DNA of 64,000 nucleotides from Bosea sp. 29B (GTDB lineage Bacteria; Pseudomonadota; Alphaproteobacteria; Rhizobiales; Beijerinckiaceae): assembly GCF_902506165.1 (NCBI RefSeq), contig NZ_LR733817.1, positions 1,162,255 to 1,226,254 of the forward strand, given 5' to 3'. The notes under the pieces are model-generated. The model was not told the DNA's origin. It did not search any database and saw nothing but the letters and a program-made list of their open reading frames with translations. Shown in pieces: positions 1-8,417 of this stretch (position 1 is the stretch's first letter; every line of letters begins with the position of its first letter). The position numbers were made by a program, and so were the translations under genes.

Positions 1-582
1 GTCGACGAGCCGCGCCTCACCCGCTGGGACAACGCCATCGGCGTTGACCGTTGGCGCTTCCAGCTCGACGGCTGGACCCTGCTCGGCGTCAACGCACAGC
101 TCTTCGGCTCGGGGCTTGCCCGTGAAGCCGAGCAGAACGACTGGCTCGATGCGATGCTCGCGGAGAGTAAGGGTGACCGCGTCGCACTCGTGCTGCACAA
201 GCCGCTCTTCGTCGAGAGTCCGGATGAGGCCGAGCCCAGCCCCGCCTCGCTCTGCCCAGCTCCGCGTGGCGAGCTGATACAGCGTCTCTGCAAGGCCGAT
301 ATCCGGCTGATCGTCAGCGGCCACCTGCACGCGCATCGCGACCGCCGGATCGACGGCCTGCGCCATCTCTGGGTACCCTCGCTCGCCTTCTCCGGCAATC
401 ACGGGCAGGGCGGCGACCGGCGCTGTGGCTTTGCGGTGCTCGACTTCGATGGCGATGATGTCGGCGTCGAGATTGTCCGGCCTGAGGGCCTCGTCTCGCA
501 TGACCTCGCCGCCATCAAGCAGCATGGCCGCTACCGCTTCCTGCGCGAGATGCCACCCTCCCCGCCGCGGATCGCTGCCTGA
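1..582 (+). CDS. Metallophosphoesterase (3' part only)
   Basis: The reading frame is open from the first base of the window, so the start lies outside and only the C-terminal 193 residues are seen. The piece carries a GHLHAHRD motif near residue 107, the typical C-terminal metal-binding GHxH of calcineurin-like phosphoesterases, preceded by an LVLHKPLF segment in which the histidine also fits a metal ligand. The N-terminal DxH and GNHD motifs would be upstream. Such proteins are two-metal phosphohydrolases; the substrate cannot be told. It ends right before the FkbM methyltransferase gene on the same strand, so the two are probably co-transcribed. Confidence 0.75.
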   Translation, partial: VDEPRLTRWDNAIGVDRWRFQLDGWTLLGVNAQLFGSGLAREAEQNDWLDAMLAESKGDRVALVLHKPLFVESPDEAEPSPASLCPAPRGELIQRLCKADIRLIVSGHLHAHRDRRIDGLRHLWVPSLAFSGNHGQGGDRRCGFAVLDFDGDDVGVEIVRPEGLVSHDLAAIKQHGRYRFLREMPPSPPRIAA

Positions 583-648
583 GTGCCAGCTGGCGCTTCT
601 GAAGAGGCCCGGCTAGCCTTGTTCCGGGCAGCAGGCGCAAGGGCGGCA

Positions 649-1398
649 ATGACGAAATCCGAACTGGACGAGCGCCGTTTCGATCCCGCGATCGCCTATG
701 AGATGCCAACCAATTCGCAGATCGAGCAGGAGCGCTGGGTCTTCGCCATGTGCAATGGCCGCCGCGACGGCCGCTTCGCCGAGATCGGCGCCTTCGACGG
801 CGTCCTGCACAGCAACAGCTACTTCCTCGAAAGCGAACATGGCTGGCAGGGTGTCTGCGTCGAGCCGAACCCCGGCCTCTTCGCTCGCTTGCGCGAAAGC
901 CGCAGCGCGATCTGCCTGGAACGGGCGGTCTATCGCGAGACCGGCCAGGTCCTGTCCTTCATCCCCTCCCAGGAAATCGGGACACTGGCCGAATTCGCCG
1001 GCAATGACCGCTATGCCGACGACCGTGCTCGCGCCGCCGCAACGCATGGGCTCATCCAGGTCGAGACGATCAGCTTCGCCGCGATCGCCGCGATGGCAGA
1101 CTTCGCCGAAACCGGCTTCGACTATGTCTCGCTCGACACTGAAGGATCGGAACTGGAGATTCTGCGCACGATCGACTTCGCCCGCCACCGTATCGCGCTC
1201 TTCACCATCGAGCACAATTTCGTCGAGCCTCGGCGCGAGGAGATGCGAATTCTGCTGGCCGAGGCCGGCTACGACCGCCTCAATGTCGGCTTCGACGATT
1301 GGTACTGGCACCCCGCGTTCCTGATCGAGCGGAACCGCGGCGTCGTGGTCGACGATGGCGCGATCAACCGACATTTCAAAAGCATTTTCAAAGACTAA
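649..1398 (+). CDS. FkbM family methyltransferase
   Basis: A 249-residue SAM-dependent methyltransferase of the FkbM type, a family that O-methylates sugars, lipids or polyketides. The family's SAM-binding region is visible as FAEIGAFDGVLHSNS, followed by the acidic CVEPNP strand, and the second conserved block FDYVSLDTEGSELEIL sits two thirds along. The ATG at 649 is preferred because the frame only opens at a GTG (583) directly after the upstream stop; starting there would add 22 residues outside the domain. It lies between a phosphoesterase and a nucleotide-sugar dehydrogenase, so methylation of a surface glycan is a reasonable inference, but no substrate is shown by the sequence. Confidence 0.85.
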   Translation: MTKSELDERRFDPAIAYEMPTNSQIEQERWVFAMCNGRRDGRFAEIGAFDGVLHSNSYFLESEHGWQGVCVEPNPGLFARLRESRSAICLERAVYRETGQVLSFIPSQEIGTLAEFAGNDRYADDRARAAATHGLIQVETISFAAIAAMADFAETGFDYVSLDTEGSELEILRTIDFARHRIALFTIEHNFVEPRREEMRILLAEAGYDRLNVGFDDWYWHPAFLIERNRGVVVDDGAINRHFKSIFKD

Positions 1399-1470
1399 AG
1401 CCAAGCGCAGGTAAACGCCTGCCACAACGGATGCACACAGGGCCAGACCGCATCACGAAGGCCTCAGCGG

Positions 1471-2895
1471 ATGTTGACGCAGTTTGGTAACTCTGGAAAA
1501 GCTCGACCGATAAATGAGCCGCTGGCCGATGCTGCCGCAATTTCAGGATGCACCGTGACGTCGCCAGCAGCCCAGCAATTCATTGAACGCGTCAACGACC
1601 GCTCGCTCGTCGTCGGCATCATCGGCCTCGGCTATGTCGGCATTCCGCTCGCGCTCGCGACCTTGCGGCAAGGTTTTCGCGTCGTCGGCTTCGACATCGA
1701 CGCCAGGCGCGTCGACGACATCAATGCCGGTCGCAGTGCGATCAAGCACATCCCGATGGAGTCGATCGCGCAGGCCGTGGCCGCCGACCGTTTCGTTGCG
1801 ACCGCGGATTTCGACCGTCTGGGCGAGCCGGATGCGCTCTTGATCGCCGTGCCGACGCCGCTGACCAGGCATCGCGAACCGGATCTGTCCTATGTCGTCA
1901 GGACGACCGAGGCGATCGGCCGGCGCCTGCGCCGCGGCCAGCTCGTCGTGCTGGAATCGACCACCTATCCCGGTACCACCGACGAGATCATGCGCCCACT
2001 CCTGGAGAAGGCGAGCGGGCTGAAGAGCGGCGAGGACTTCTTCCTCGCCTTCTCGCCAGAGCGCGAGGACCCCGGCAACCCGGACTTCGGCACCTCCAGC
2101 ATCCCGAAGGTCGTCGGCGGCGACGGCCTCGACGCACAGGCGATGGCGCTGGCGCTCTATGGAGCGCTCGTCGTCAAGACCGTGCCGGTCTCCTCGACTG
2201 CCACCGCGGAGGCGGTCAAGCTGACCGAGAACATCTTCCGTGCCGTCAACATCGCCCTCGTCAACGAGCTCAAGACGGTCTACTCGGCCATGGGCATCGA
2301 CATCTGGGAGGTGATCGAGGCGGCCAAGACCAAGCCATTCGGCTTCATGCCGTTCTATCCCGGCCCCGGGCTCGGCGGCCACTGCGTCCCGATCGACCCG
2401 TTCTACCTGACCTGGAAGGCGCGCGAATACGATGTCGCTACCCGCTTCATCGAGCTCGCCGGCGAGATCAACACCCGCATGCCCTATCTGGTCGTCGATC
2501 GCCTCGCGACCCTGCTCGACGTCCACGGCCGCAAGAATCTGAGCGACGCCTCGATCCTGATCCTCGGCCTCGCCTACAAGAAGAATGTCGAGGATACCCG
2601 CGAGAGCCCCTCGCTCAAGCTGATCGAACTGATCGAGAAGCGCGGCGCCCGCACCGCCTTCCACGACCCCCATGTCCCGGTGCTACCGCCGACCCGCGAG
2701 CACCCGACGCTCGCAGGCCGCAGGAGCGTGCCGGTCGATGCCGCCTCGCTCGCCGCTTTCGACGCCGTGCTCATCGCCACCGACCATGACGACGTCGACT
2801 ATGCGGCGATCGTCGCCGGCTCGAAGCTGGTGATCGACACGCGCAATGTCTGCACACGGGCCGGCATCAAGGCGGACAACATCTTCAAAGCCTGA
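1471..2895 (+). CDS. Nucleotide sugar dehydrogenase (UDP-GlcNAc 6-dehydrogenase type)
   Basis: A 474-residue NAD-dependent dehydrogenase that would oxidise C6 of a UDP-sugar to a uronic acid for polysaccharide or O-antigen synthesis. It shows the Rossmann motif GLGYVG at residues 52-57, the central AVKLTENIFRAVN helix, and the active-site segment GPGLGGHCVPIDP with the catalytic cysteine at about residue 305. The PYYPGP-like FMPFYPGPGLGG run and overall length match the WbpA/TviB branch (UDP-N-acetylhexosamine) better than plain UDP-glucose dehydrogenase. The first 28 residues look non-domain, and an in-frame GTG at 1555 is an alternative start. No glycosyltransferase follows in the window. 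Confidence 0.88.
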   Translation: MLTQFGNSGKARPINEPLADAAAISGCTVTSPAAQQFIERVNDRSLVVGIIGLGYVGIPLALATLRQGFRVVGFDIDARRVDDINAGRSAIKHIPMESIAQAVAADRFVATADFDRLGEPDALLIAVPTPLTRHREPDLSYVVRTTEAIGRRLRRGQLVVLESTTYPGTTDEIMRPLLEKASGLKSGEDFFLAFSPEREDPGNPDFGTSSIPKVVGGDGLDAQAMALALYGALVVKTVPVSSTATAEAVKLTENIFRAVNIALVNELKTVYSAMGIDIWEVIEAAKTKPFGFMPFYPGPGLGGHCVPIDPFYLTWKAREYDVATRFIELAGEINTRMPYLVVDRLATLLDVHGRKNLSDASILILGLAYKKNVEDTRESPSLKLIELIEKRGARTAFHDPHVPVLPPTREHPTLAGRRSVPVDAASLAAFDAVLIATDHDDVDYAAIVAGSKLVIDTRNVCTRAGIKADNIFKA

Positions 2896-2916
2896 TGGAA
2901 CGCGGCCGGCGGCGGC

Positions 2917-4320
2917 TCAAAGCTCGGCGCTGAAGGCGATGTCGTTGAAGATGGCATAGGCCCGGCCGAGCGTCGAAATCCGGATCATCGCCAGTGCGCC
3001 GACATTGGAGCTCGACGAGATCGAGCGCTCGCCGCCGAATATGTTGGCTTCTGCCGTGACGGAATAGCTTGCCGTCGGCACAGTCCGCATCGCGGTCGGG
3101 AAAGCGAGGATTTGCTGCGAGTATGCGCTGCCCACCTGATAGCAGTCGATGAACCACGGATGGCCGGGCCGCCAATAGTAGCGCTCGCAGAGCTGCCGTT
3201 CCTGCGTCTGGCTGCGCGCCAGCCATGAACTGGGCGCCGCGCCGGTCTCAAGCTTGATCGCGCGGAAGGTCACCGCCCCCGCCGCCGGCGCGAGCTGAAC
3301 CGTCAGGTTGCCGGTGTCGCCGGCAGCCGGCGTCAACGCGACGAAGCGGCGGCCGCTGCCCGCAGTGATCGTTCCGGAGACGCTGCCGACCGTCACATCG
3401 AGACTGCCGCCGCTGAGAGCCTCGACCGACAGGCATAGCGGCATCGATGCGAAGGACGTCACGCCCCAGAGCGCCGGCTCGACGATCTGGCGGATTGCGC
3501 CGGAGGTCAGCGTCAGGTCGAAGCCGCTGCTGCTGAGGCTGGCGCCGCCGGTATGCGCCTTCCAGCGGTCATAGCCGAACGCTCCGGCCGCCAATGAGCC
3601 GCCGGCAAAGCCCCGCTGGTTGATCTGCCAGTCGCCATTGACGAGCAGGTTCGGCCGCGGCGTCTCACGCGCCCAGTTGCTGGCTGGGAGCGTGACCAGC
3701 CCGCTCGTCCGGTCGACGACCAGCGCCTCGGTCCAGCTGCTCCCGTCCGGGCTGACCTTGATCCGGAGCTGGTCGTCACCGGCGAGGCCGATCTCGGCCC
3801 GGCCGGACCAGTTGTCCTGGAAGAGCAGGCTCGCCGTGCGCGCGGCGCTCGCCTTGTTGAGCTTGAGGCGATGGTCGGTGCCCGCGTGATTGAACAGGGT
3901 CGCGTCGGCGGAAACCGAGAGCCGGTTCGTCGTATCGGCGGTCGTATTCACACCCCAGAGCGCAGCACCGAGACTGCTCACCGGCTGCGAGCGGCGCCAT
4001 TGCGTGCCGGTCCAGACATGATGCTCGGCCTCGTCGCTCACCCAGGCCTGCCAGCCGGAGCGCGGGTCGAGGAAGCTCCAGGCACCGTCCTCGAAGATCG
4101 CAAGATCGTCCTGGTGCCCGGCGAAGACGCCGGTGCCACCAGCCGGCACGATATAGGCGGCGGTCTCGCCGGGCGAAGCCGGCGGGACGGTCTGCGTCCG
4201 GCTGGCGACGACGAGATGCACCAGCGCGTCGAGCCGCATCAGCGCATCATTGTGTGTCACATGTTTTTGCGCCTGCCCGGCGGCGAGCAGGGGCAGGCCA
4301 AGACGCGGCGTATCGCTCAT
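2917..4320 (-). CDS. DUF2793 domain protein, phage-tail-like
   Basis: A 467-residue protein that begins with the DUF2793 signature: SDTPRLGLPLLAAGQAQKHV at the N-terminus and a WQAWVSDEAEHHVWTG stretch near residue 100. DUF2793 is found in phage tail or gene-transfer-agent associated proteins and in stand-alone alphaproteobacterial genes. The remainder is rich in small and polar residues with beta-structure character and repeated SWxxAR/WAR-like segments, as in tail-fibre or carbohydrate-binding proteins. The ATG at 4320 is chosen because a GAGG-type ribosome site lies a few bases upstream and family members start at this MSDTPRL. No other phage gene is nearby, so a role in surface attachment is only a guess. 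Confidence 0.8.
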   Translation of the reverse strand: MSDTPRLGLPLLAAGQAQKHVTHNDALMRLDALVHLVVASRTQTVPPASPGETAAYIVPAGGTGVFAGHQDDLAIFEDGAWSFLDPRSGWQAWVSDEAEHHVWTGTQWRRSQPVSSLGAALWGVNTTADTTNRLSVSADATLFNHAGTDHRLKLNKASAARTASLLFQDNWSGRAEIGLAGDDQLRIKVSPDGSSWTEALVVDRTSGLVTLPASNWARETPRPNLLVNGDWQINQRGFAGGSLAAGAFGYDRWKAHTGGASLSSSGFDLTLTSGAIRQIVEPALWGVTSFASMPLCLSVEALSGGSLDVTVGSVSGTITAGSGRRFVALTPAAGDTGNLTVQLAPAAGAVTFRAIKLETGAAPSSWLARSQTQERQLCERYYWRPGHPWFIDCYQVGSAYSQQILAFPTAMRTVPTASYSVTAEANIFGGERSISSSSNVGALAMIRISTLGRAYAIFNDIAFSAEL

Positions 4321-4458
4321 GGGACCTCGCTGGATCGGAGCAGCGCGCGGGAGGCGCGCCATGCCAGCCGATTATGCGGGCTTCGCAAGCAGCGGGGATC
4401 GATTGCGAATCTATCCCCGCACCGGGTCGATCGAGCCGGAAAAATGCGTCTGCAGCCC

Positions 4459-5235
4459 TCAGCTCAGCATCCGCGTATCGCCGCAGACCGAGATCTCCTG
4501 CCCCGAGATCGTCTTGGCGAAGGGCGAGGCCAGGAAGACGATCTGCTTGGCGATGTCCGTGGGATCGACGAACTGCTTGATCGAGACGCCGGCGAAGAGC
4601 CGATGCGTCATCTCGTCATGCGAGACGTTGAGCGAGCGCGCCTTGTTGGCGATGACGCTCTGGATGCGGGGACCGTCGACGAGGCCGGGGCAGATCGCGT
4701 TGGCGCGGATGCCGAACTCGCCGAGCTCGGCCGAGAGCGCCTTGGTGAAGCCGATCACGCCCCATTTCGCCGCGGCATAGGGCGAGCGCAACGGGAAGCC
4801 GTGCTTGCCGGCCTGGCTGGAGAGATTGACGATCGACGCGTTCTTCGACTGCTTGAGGTGCTCGACCGCGAGCCGCGTGCAGTTGAACTGGCCCGTCAGG
4901 TCGATCGCCACGCAGGAATCCCAGTCCTCCGGCGCAATCTCATCGACCCGGCCGGTCGGCCCGGCGATGCCGGCATTGTTGACGAGGCAATCGAGCCCGC
5001 CGAGCGCCGCCAGGGCTTCCTCGAACAGCCTTGCCACGGCCTTGCGGTCGGAGACGTCGCAGACCGAGCGTGTGATCGCAGGATCGCTCTCAGCCATCTC
5101 GGCGAGCGCCTTCTCGTCGACGTCGCAGATATGGACCTTGGCGCCCTCTGTCGCGAAGGCGCGCGCCGTCGACCGACCGATGCCATTGGCGCCCGCCGTC
5201 ACCAGCACACGCAAGCCCTTGATCGTCAGATCCAT
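4459..5235 (-). CDS. SDR family NAD(P)-dependent oxidoreductase
   Basis: A 258-residue classical short-chain dehydrogenase. Visible motifs are the cofactor-binding TAGANGIG near residues 13-20, NNAG in the middle, the catalytic serine in NLSSQAG and the YAAAK tetrad element. The acidic residue in ICDVDEKAL after beta-strand 2 suggests NAD rather than NADP. It is transcribed away from the Liv importer at 6153 and lies downstream of the GntR gene with 38 bases between, so the two probably form one transcript. Context suggests it oxidises or reduces a hydroxy/keto intermediate of the same catabolic route as the dehydrogenase and cleavage enzyme at 11080-12992. Confidence 0.88.
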   Translation of the reverse strand: MDLTIKGLRVLVTAGANGIGRSTARAFATEGAKVHICDVDEKALAEMAESDPAITRSVCDVSDRKAVARLFEEALAALGGLDCLVNNAGIAGPTGRVDEIAPEDWDSCVAIDLTGQFNCTRLAVEHLKQSKNASIVNLSSQAGKHGFPLRSPYAAAKWGVIGFTKALSAELGEFGIRANAICPGLVDGPRIQSVIANKARSLNVSHDEMTHRLFAGVSIKQFVDPTDIAKQIVFLASPFAKTISGQEISVCGDTRMLS

Positions 5236-5273
5236 CGTTTCCGTCCCTCTTCCTTCATTCTTCGGCCGGCCGG

Positions 5274-6035
5274 TTATTCCGCCAGCCGCGCCGTCCGTTC
5301 GATATGCTCGGCCGCAGCGCTGATGTCCTCGACCAGCGCCTGCCGCGCCGCCGCCGGATCGCGCCGCCGCAGGGCCGCCAGCAATTGCGCATGCGCGACG
5401 ACGGCGCTGCCGCCATCGAGCCGGCGCGGCTCGTGCCGCATGTCGAGATTGAGGACCGGCCCGGCCTTCAGCCAGAGCCGCCCGATCATCTCGACCAGCG
5501 AGGGCATGCCGGCGGCTTCGTAGAGAGAAAAATGCAGGTCGCGATTGGCCGCGACCGCGGCGGCCGGGTCAGGCGGGTCCTTGGCCGCGGCCAGGAACGC
5601 CGCCTCGTGCTCGGCGACCACGGCGATCTGCGCGTCGGTGATGACCTTCGTCGCCTCCTCGGCGGCAAAGCCTTCGACCACCAGCCTGATCCGGGTGAGC
5701 TCGCGGAACTGCGCCAGCGTCAGCACCGGCACGCGCACCGCCCGCCCCGGCAGGACTTCCAGCGCCTTGTCGGCGGCGAGCCGGCTCACCGCCTCGCGCA
5801 CCGGCATCATCGAGACGCCGAGCGCTTCGGCGACGCGGCGCAGCGACAGCTTTTCGCCCGGCGCCAGCCGCCCGGCGATCAGCAGCGCCCTGAGCTCGCC
5901 GGTGACCCGTTCGCCCAGCGTCTCGTGCTGGAGCGAGCCGACCTCGTCGAGCGCCGACACCTCTCCCAGCTTCCCCGCACCGGAGGAGGCAGGCCGCGAT
6001 TGCGGCGCAACAGAGGGCTGGACTCGGGCAACCAT
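5274..6035 (-). CDS. GntR family transcriptional regulator (FadR/FCD type)
   Basis: A 253-residue repressor or activator with an N-terminal winged helix (LRRVAEALGVSMMPVREAVS) and a C-terminal all-helical FCD ligand domain containing the expected metal-site pattern (R..IE-like LTRIRLVVEG, then NRDLHFSLYEAAG with the DxxFH-like element, then later histidines). It faces the binding-protein gene at 6153 across about 120 bases that hold a 12-bp palindrome at 6050-6061. An upstream GTG at 6059 is in frame but overlaps that palindrome, so the ATG at 6035 is preferred. It likely controls both its own SDR operon and the divergent transporter and catabolic genes in response to the imported compound or a product. 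Confidence 0.86.
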   Translation of the reverse strand: MVARVQPSVAPQSRPASSGAGKLGEVSALDEVGSLQHETLGERVTGELRALLIAGRLAPGEKLSLRRVAEALGVSMMPVREAVSRLAADKALEVLPGRAVRVPVLTLAQFRELTRIRLVVEGFAAEEATKVITDAQIAVVAEHEAAFLAAAKDPPDPAAAVAANRDLHFSLYEAAGMPSLVEMIGRLWLKAGPVLNLDMRHEPRRLDGGSAVVAHAQLLAALRRRDPAAARQALVEDISAAAEHIERTARLAE

Positions 6036-6049
6036 GTCTGCCAACCTAA

Positions 6050-6061
6050 CTGTGATCACAG
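6050..6061. promoter_or_regulatory. Candidate GntR operator (12-bp palindrome)
   Basis: The sequence ctgtgatcacag is a perfect 12-bp palindrome in the divergent region between the GntR gene and the binding-protein gene. Its place, 15 bases before the preferred GntR start and about 90 bases before the transporter start, suits a site that controls both directions. Assignment to this regulator is inference. Confidence 0.4.
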
Positions 6062-6152
6062 ATCACGACAAGCGGTTCGAAACCGCAGAGTGAAGAAGAC
6101 GATCCACGCGATCCGACGCCGAAGAGCGCGGGCGAGTTCTGGGAGGAACGGA

Positions 6153-7412
6153 ATGTCAGAGCAGTCAAGGATCAAGGGCCTCTCGCGTCGTCAGACGCTC
6201 GTCGGGCTCGGCGGGATGGCCACGGGCCTCGTCGCCAGCCCGGCGGTCATTCTCGCGCAGACATCGGAAGCGATCCGCTTCGGGCACCTGACGCCGCGCA
6301 CCGGCTTCCTCGGCCCGCTCGGCGAATACGGCGTCATGGCCGCTGATCTCGCCGCTGAAGAGATCAACGCCGCCGGCGGCATCAACGGCCGCAAGCTCGA
6401 ACTGCTCAAGGAAGACTCTGTCAACCCGCAGACCGCCTCGACCAAGGCCGAGCGCATGTTCGAGCGCGACCAGGTCGCCTGTATCATCGGCGAGATCTCG
6501 TCGGCCTCCTGCCTGACGATCTCGCAGGTCGCGGCCCGCAACAAGAAGCTGTTCTTCAACACCGGCGGCAATTCCGATGCGCTCCGCGGCGAGAGCTGCA
6601 ACCGCTACATGTTCCATGTCGAGCATCAGAACTCGATGTATGTGAAGAGCGCCGGCCGCTCGCTGCTGGCACAGGGTCTGGTCAAGGGCAAGAAGTGGTT
6701 CTCGCTCACCGCCGACTATGCCTTCGGCCATGATCTCAGCAAGGTCGCCAAGCGCTTCATGGAAGCCAATGGCGGCCAGTTCGCCGCCGACAAGCTGGTG
6801 CCGACCGACGCGACCGACTTCTCGGCGCTGCTGCTGGAGATCCGTGCCGCCAAGCCCGATCTCGTCATCTCCAACCTTGCCGGCAACCAGATCACCAATT
6901 TCCTGAAGCAGTATTCCGAATTCGGCCTGACCTTCCCGGTCGCCGGCTTCGGCTTCGACACCGCCCTCGCCTGGGCCGCCGGCAAGGACAATTTCGGCGG
7001 CATCTGGCCCTGCGTCTGGCATCACCTGATCGACACGCCCTCGACCAAGGCCTTCGTCGCCGCCTTCACCAAGAAATACGGCAAGCCGCCGGAGAACCAG
7101 GCCTGGGGCGACTATGTCGGCGTCAAGGTCATGGCCCAGTCGATGAACGAGCTGAAGTCGACCGATACGGCCAAGATCCTCGAGCATCTCGAGAAGGGCG
7201 CGAAGTTCGACGTGATGAAGCCGCGCCAGGGTTATTTCCGCGCCTCCGACCATCAGCTGATCAGCGAGATGTATACGATCACCGCCCTGCCGGCGGCGCA
7301 GGTCAAGAACCAGTGGGACCTCTTCACCTCTTCGCCGCCGGTGCCCGGCCCGAACGAGGACATGGAGGTCATCGCCACCCAGGGCGACGAAGCCGTCTGC
7401 AAGATGAGCTGA
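6153..7412 (+). CDS. Branched-chain-amino-acid-type ABC importer, binding protein
   Basis: A 419-residue periplasmic binding protein of the Leu/Ile/Val (type I fold, HAAT) family. Residues 1-36 form a Tat-like signal (SRRQTLVGLGG, hydrophobic stretch, AxA-like end before QTSEAI). The mature part starts with the family strand IRFGHLTPRTGFLGPLGEYG and includes AAEEINAAGGINGRKLEL, standard for ligand lobe 1. The start is set by a strong gggagg site at 6141. It heads the operon of LivH, the fused LivMGF protein and two enzymes. Members of this family bind amino acids, amides, aromatic acids or other small carboxylates, so the ligand is probably the substrate of the downstream beta-keto acid pathway. 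Confidence 0.9.
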   Translation: MSEQSRIKGLSRRQTLVGLGGMATGLVASPAVILAQTSEAIRFGHLTPRTGFLGPLGEYGVMAADLAAEEINAAGGINGRKLELLKEDSVNPQTASTKAERMFERDQVACIIGEISSASCLTISQVAARNKKLFFNTGGNSDALRGESCNRYMFHVEHQNSMYVKSAGRSLLAQGLVKGKKWFSLTADYAFGHDLSKVAKRFMEANGGQFAADKLVPTDATDFSALLLEIRAAKPDLVISNLAGNQITNFLKQYSEFGLTFPVAGFGFDTALAWAAGKDNFGGIWPCVWHHLIDTPSTKAFVAAFTKKYGKPPENQAWGDYVGVKVMAQSMNELKSTDTAKILEHLEKGAKFDVMKPRQGYFRASDHQLISEMYTITALPAAQVKNQWDLFTSSPPVPGPNEDMEVIATQGDEAVCKMS

Positions 7413-7421
7413 GCACCTCAC

Positions 7422-7507
7422 GTCATTCTCGGGCGAAGCGCAGCGCAGACCCGAGAATCTCATGACTGGAAGGCGCCGGCTGGCGCCTCCTTCGGCCTGA
7501 GATGCTC
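7422..7507. repeat. Palindromic intergenic repeat, family A, copy 1
   Basis: A 41-base unit at 7422-7462 is identical to one at 26884-26924. It folds on itself through a 9-bp arm pair (attctcggg / cccgagaat). It is followed by a 7-bp hairpin at 7471-7488 (arms aggcgcc / ggcgcct, loop ggct) and by a gagatgctc remnant at 7499-7507 that resembles the start of the inverted partner unit seen at the other loci. It lies inside a transport operon between the binding-protein gene and the permease gene, where such structures usually stabilise the upstream message or dampen downstream expression. Confidence 0.85.
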
Positions 7508-7534
7508 ATCGCACGAGTCCGCAAAGGTCATCCC

Positions 7535-8410
7535 TTGCTCACCCTCTTCATCCAGCAGGTGCTGAACGGGCTGCTCGACGGGGTCTATTACCTCCTGATC
7601 GCGCTCGGCCTGTCGCTGATCTTCTCGCTCGGCGGCATCGTCAACCTGGCGCATGGCGCCTTCTATGCGATCGGCGCCTATCTCACGATCGTGCTCGCGC
7701 CCCATATCGGCTTCGGCGGCGCCATCATCGCCTCTCCTGTGCTGGTCGCGCTGATCGGCATCGTCATCGAGCGGGGGCTGTTCCAGCGCTTCTACCGCTC
7801 CGATCCGATCCTCTCGCTGCTCCTGACCTTCGGCCTCGCCATGGTCGCCGAGCAGTCGTTGCGCATGATCTTCGGCGCGCCGCCGCTCTCCTTCTCGATC
7901 CCGCCGGCACTGCGCGGCCAGCTCTTCATCGGCGACTTCATCTATTCGCGCTACCGTGCCTTGCTGATCCTGATCGCAGCAGCCTGCGTCCTCGGCCTCT
8001 GGTTCCTGCTGCAACGCACCGCCTTCGGCCGGGTCGTGCGCGCCGGCGTGCAGAACCCTGACATGGTCGGCGCGCTCGGCATCTCCTTGCAGCCCTACAT
8101 GATGACGGTCGCAGGCATCGGCATCGGCCTTGCCGGGCTTGCCGGCGTGTTGCTGGCGCCGATCTATTCGATCCATCCGGCCATGGGCCAGGAGATCATC
8201 ACCCCGGCCTTCGTCGTCGTCGTCATCGGCGGGCTCGGCTCGTTCTGGGGCGTCGTCGTCGCCGCCCTGATGGTCGGCCTGGTCAAGGGCATCACCATCG
8301 GCCTTGGCCTGACGCAATGGTCGACCGCGGTGATCTACCTGATGATGCTGCTCGTCCTGCTCTTCCGTCCGCGCGGCCTGTTCGGCGAGCGCATCCAGCG
8401 CTTCGAGTGA
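7535..8410 (+). CDS. livH: Branched-chain-amino-acid-type ABC permease (LivH)
   Basis: A hydrophobic protein of 291 residues with about eight membrane segments and the LivH core: LNGLLDGVYYLLIALGLSLI at the N-terminus, NLAHGAFYAIGAYL, and the cytoplasmic EAA-like region GALGISLQPY. It pairs with the fused LivM-LivG-LivF protein immediately downstream (7 bases apart). The TTG at 7535 is preferred because an aaagg site precedes it and the family usually begins with an LTLFIQQ-like sequence. The in-frame ATG at 7502 sits inside a remnant of the family A repeat, so it is probably fortuitous. The stretch from 7413 to 7534 holds only the repeat. Confidence 0.88.
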   Translation: MLTLFIQQVLNGLLDGVYYLLIALGLSLIFSLGGIVNLAHGAFYAIGAYLTIVLAPHIGFGGAIIASPVLVALIGIVIERGLFQRFYRSDPILSLLLTFGLAMVAEQSLRMIFGAPPLSFSIPPALRGQLFIGDFIYSRYRALLILIAAACVLGLWFLLQRTAFGRVVRAGVQNPDMVGALGISLQPYMMTVAGIGIGLAGLAGVLLAPIYSIHPAMGQEIITPAFVVVVIGGLGSFWGVVVAALMVGLVKGITIGLGLTQWSTAVIYLMMLLVLLFRPRGLFGERIQRFE

Positions 8411-8417
8411 GGCCGAC

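Noticed and set aside
3871..5523. 550-residue plus-strand frame covering DUF2793 and the SDR gene
   Set aside because: The composition is Arg-rich without domains and the opposite strand has two well-supported genes.
6165..7463. Long open frame on the minus strand opposite the binding protein gene
   Set aside because: It is a shadow of the 6153-7412 gene in GC-rich DNA, with no known domain and no ribosome site.
7502..7534. ATG at 7502 as start of livH
   Set aside because: It lies in a remnant of the family A repeat and has no ribosome site; the TTG at 7535 fits better.
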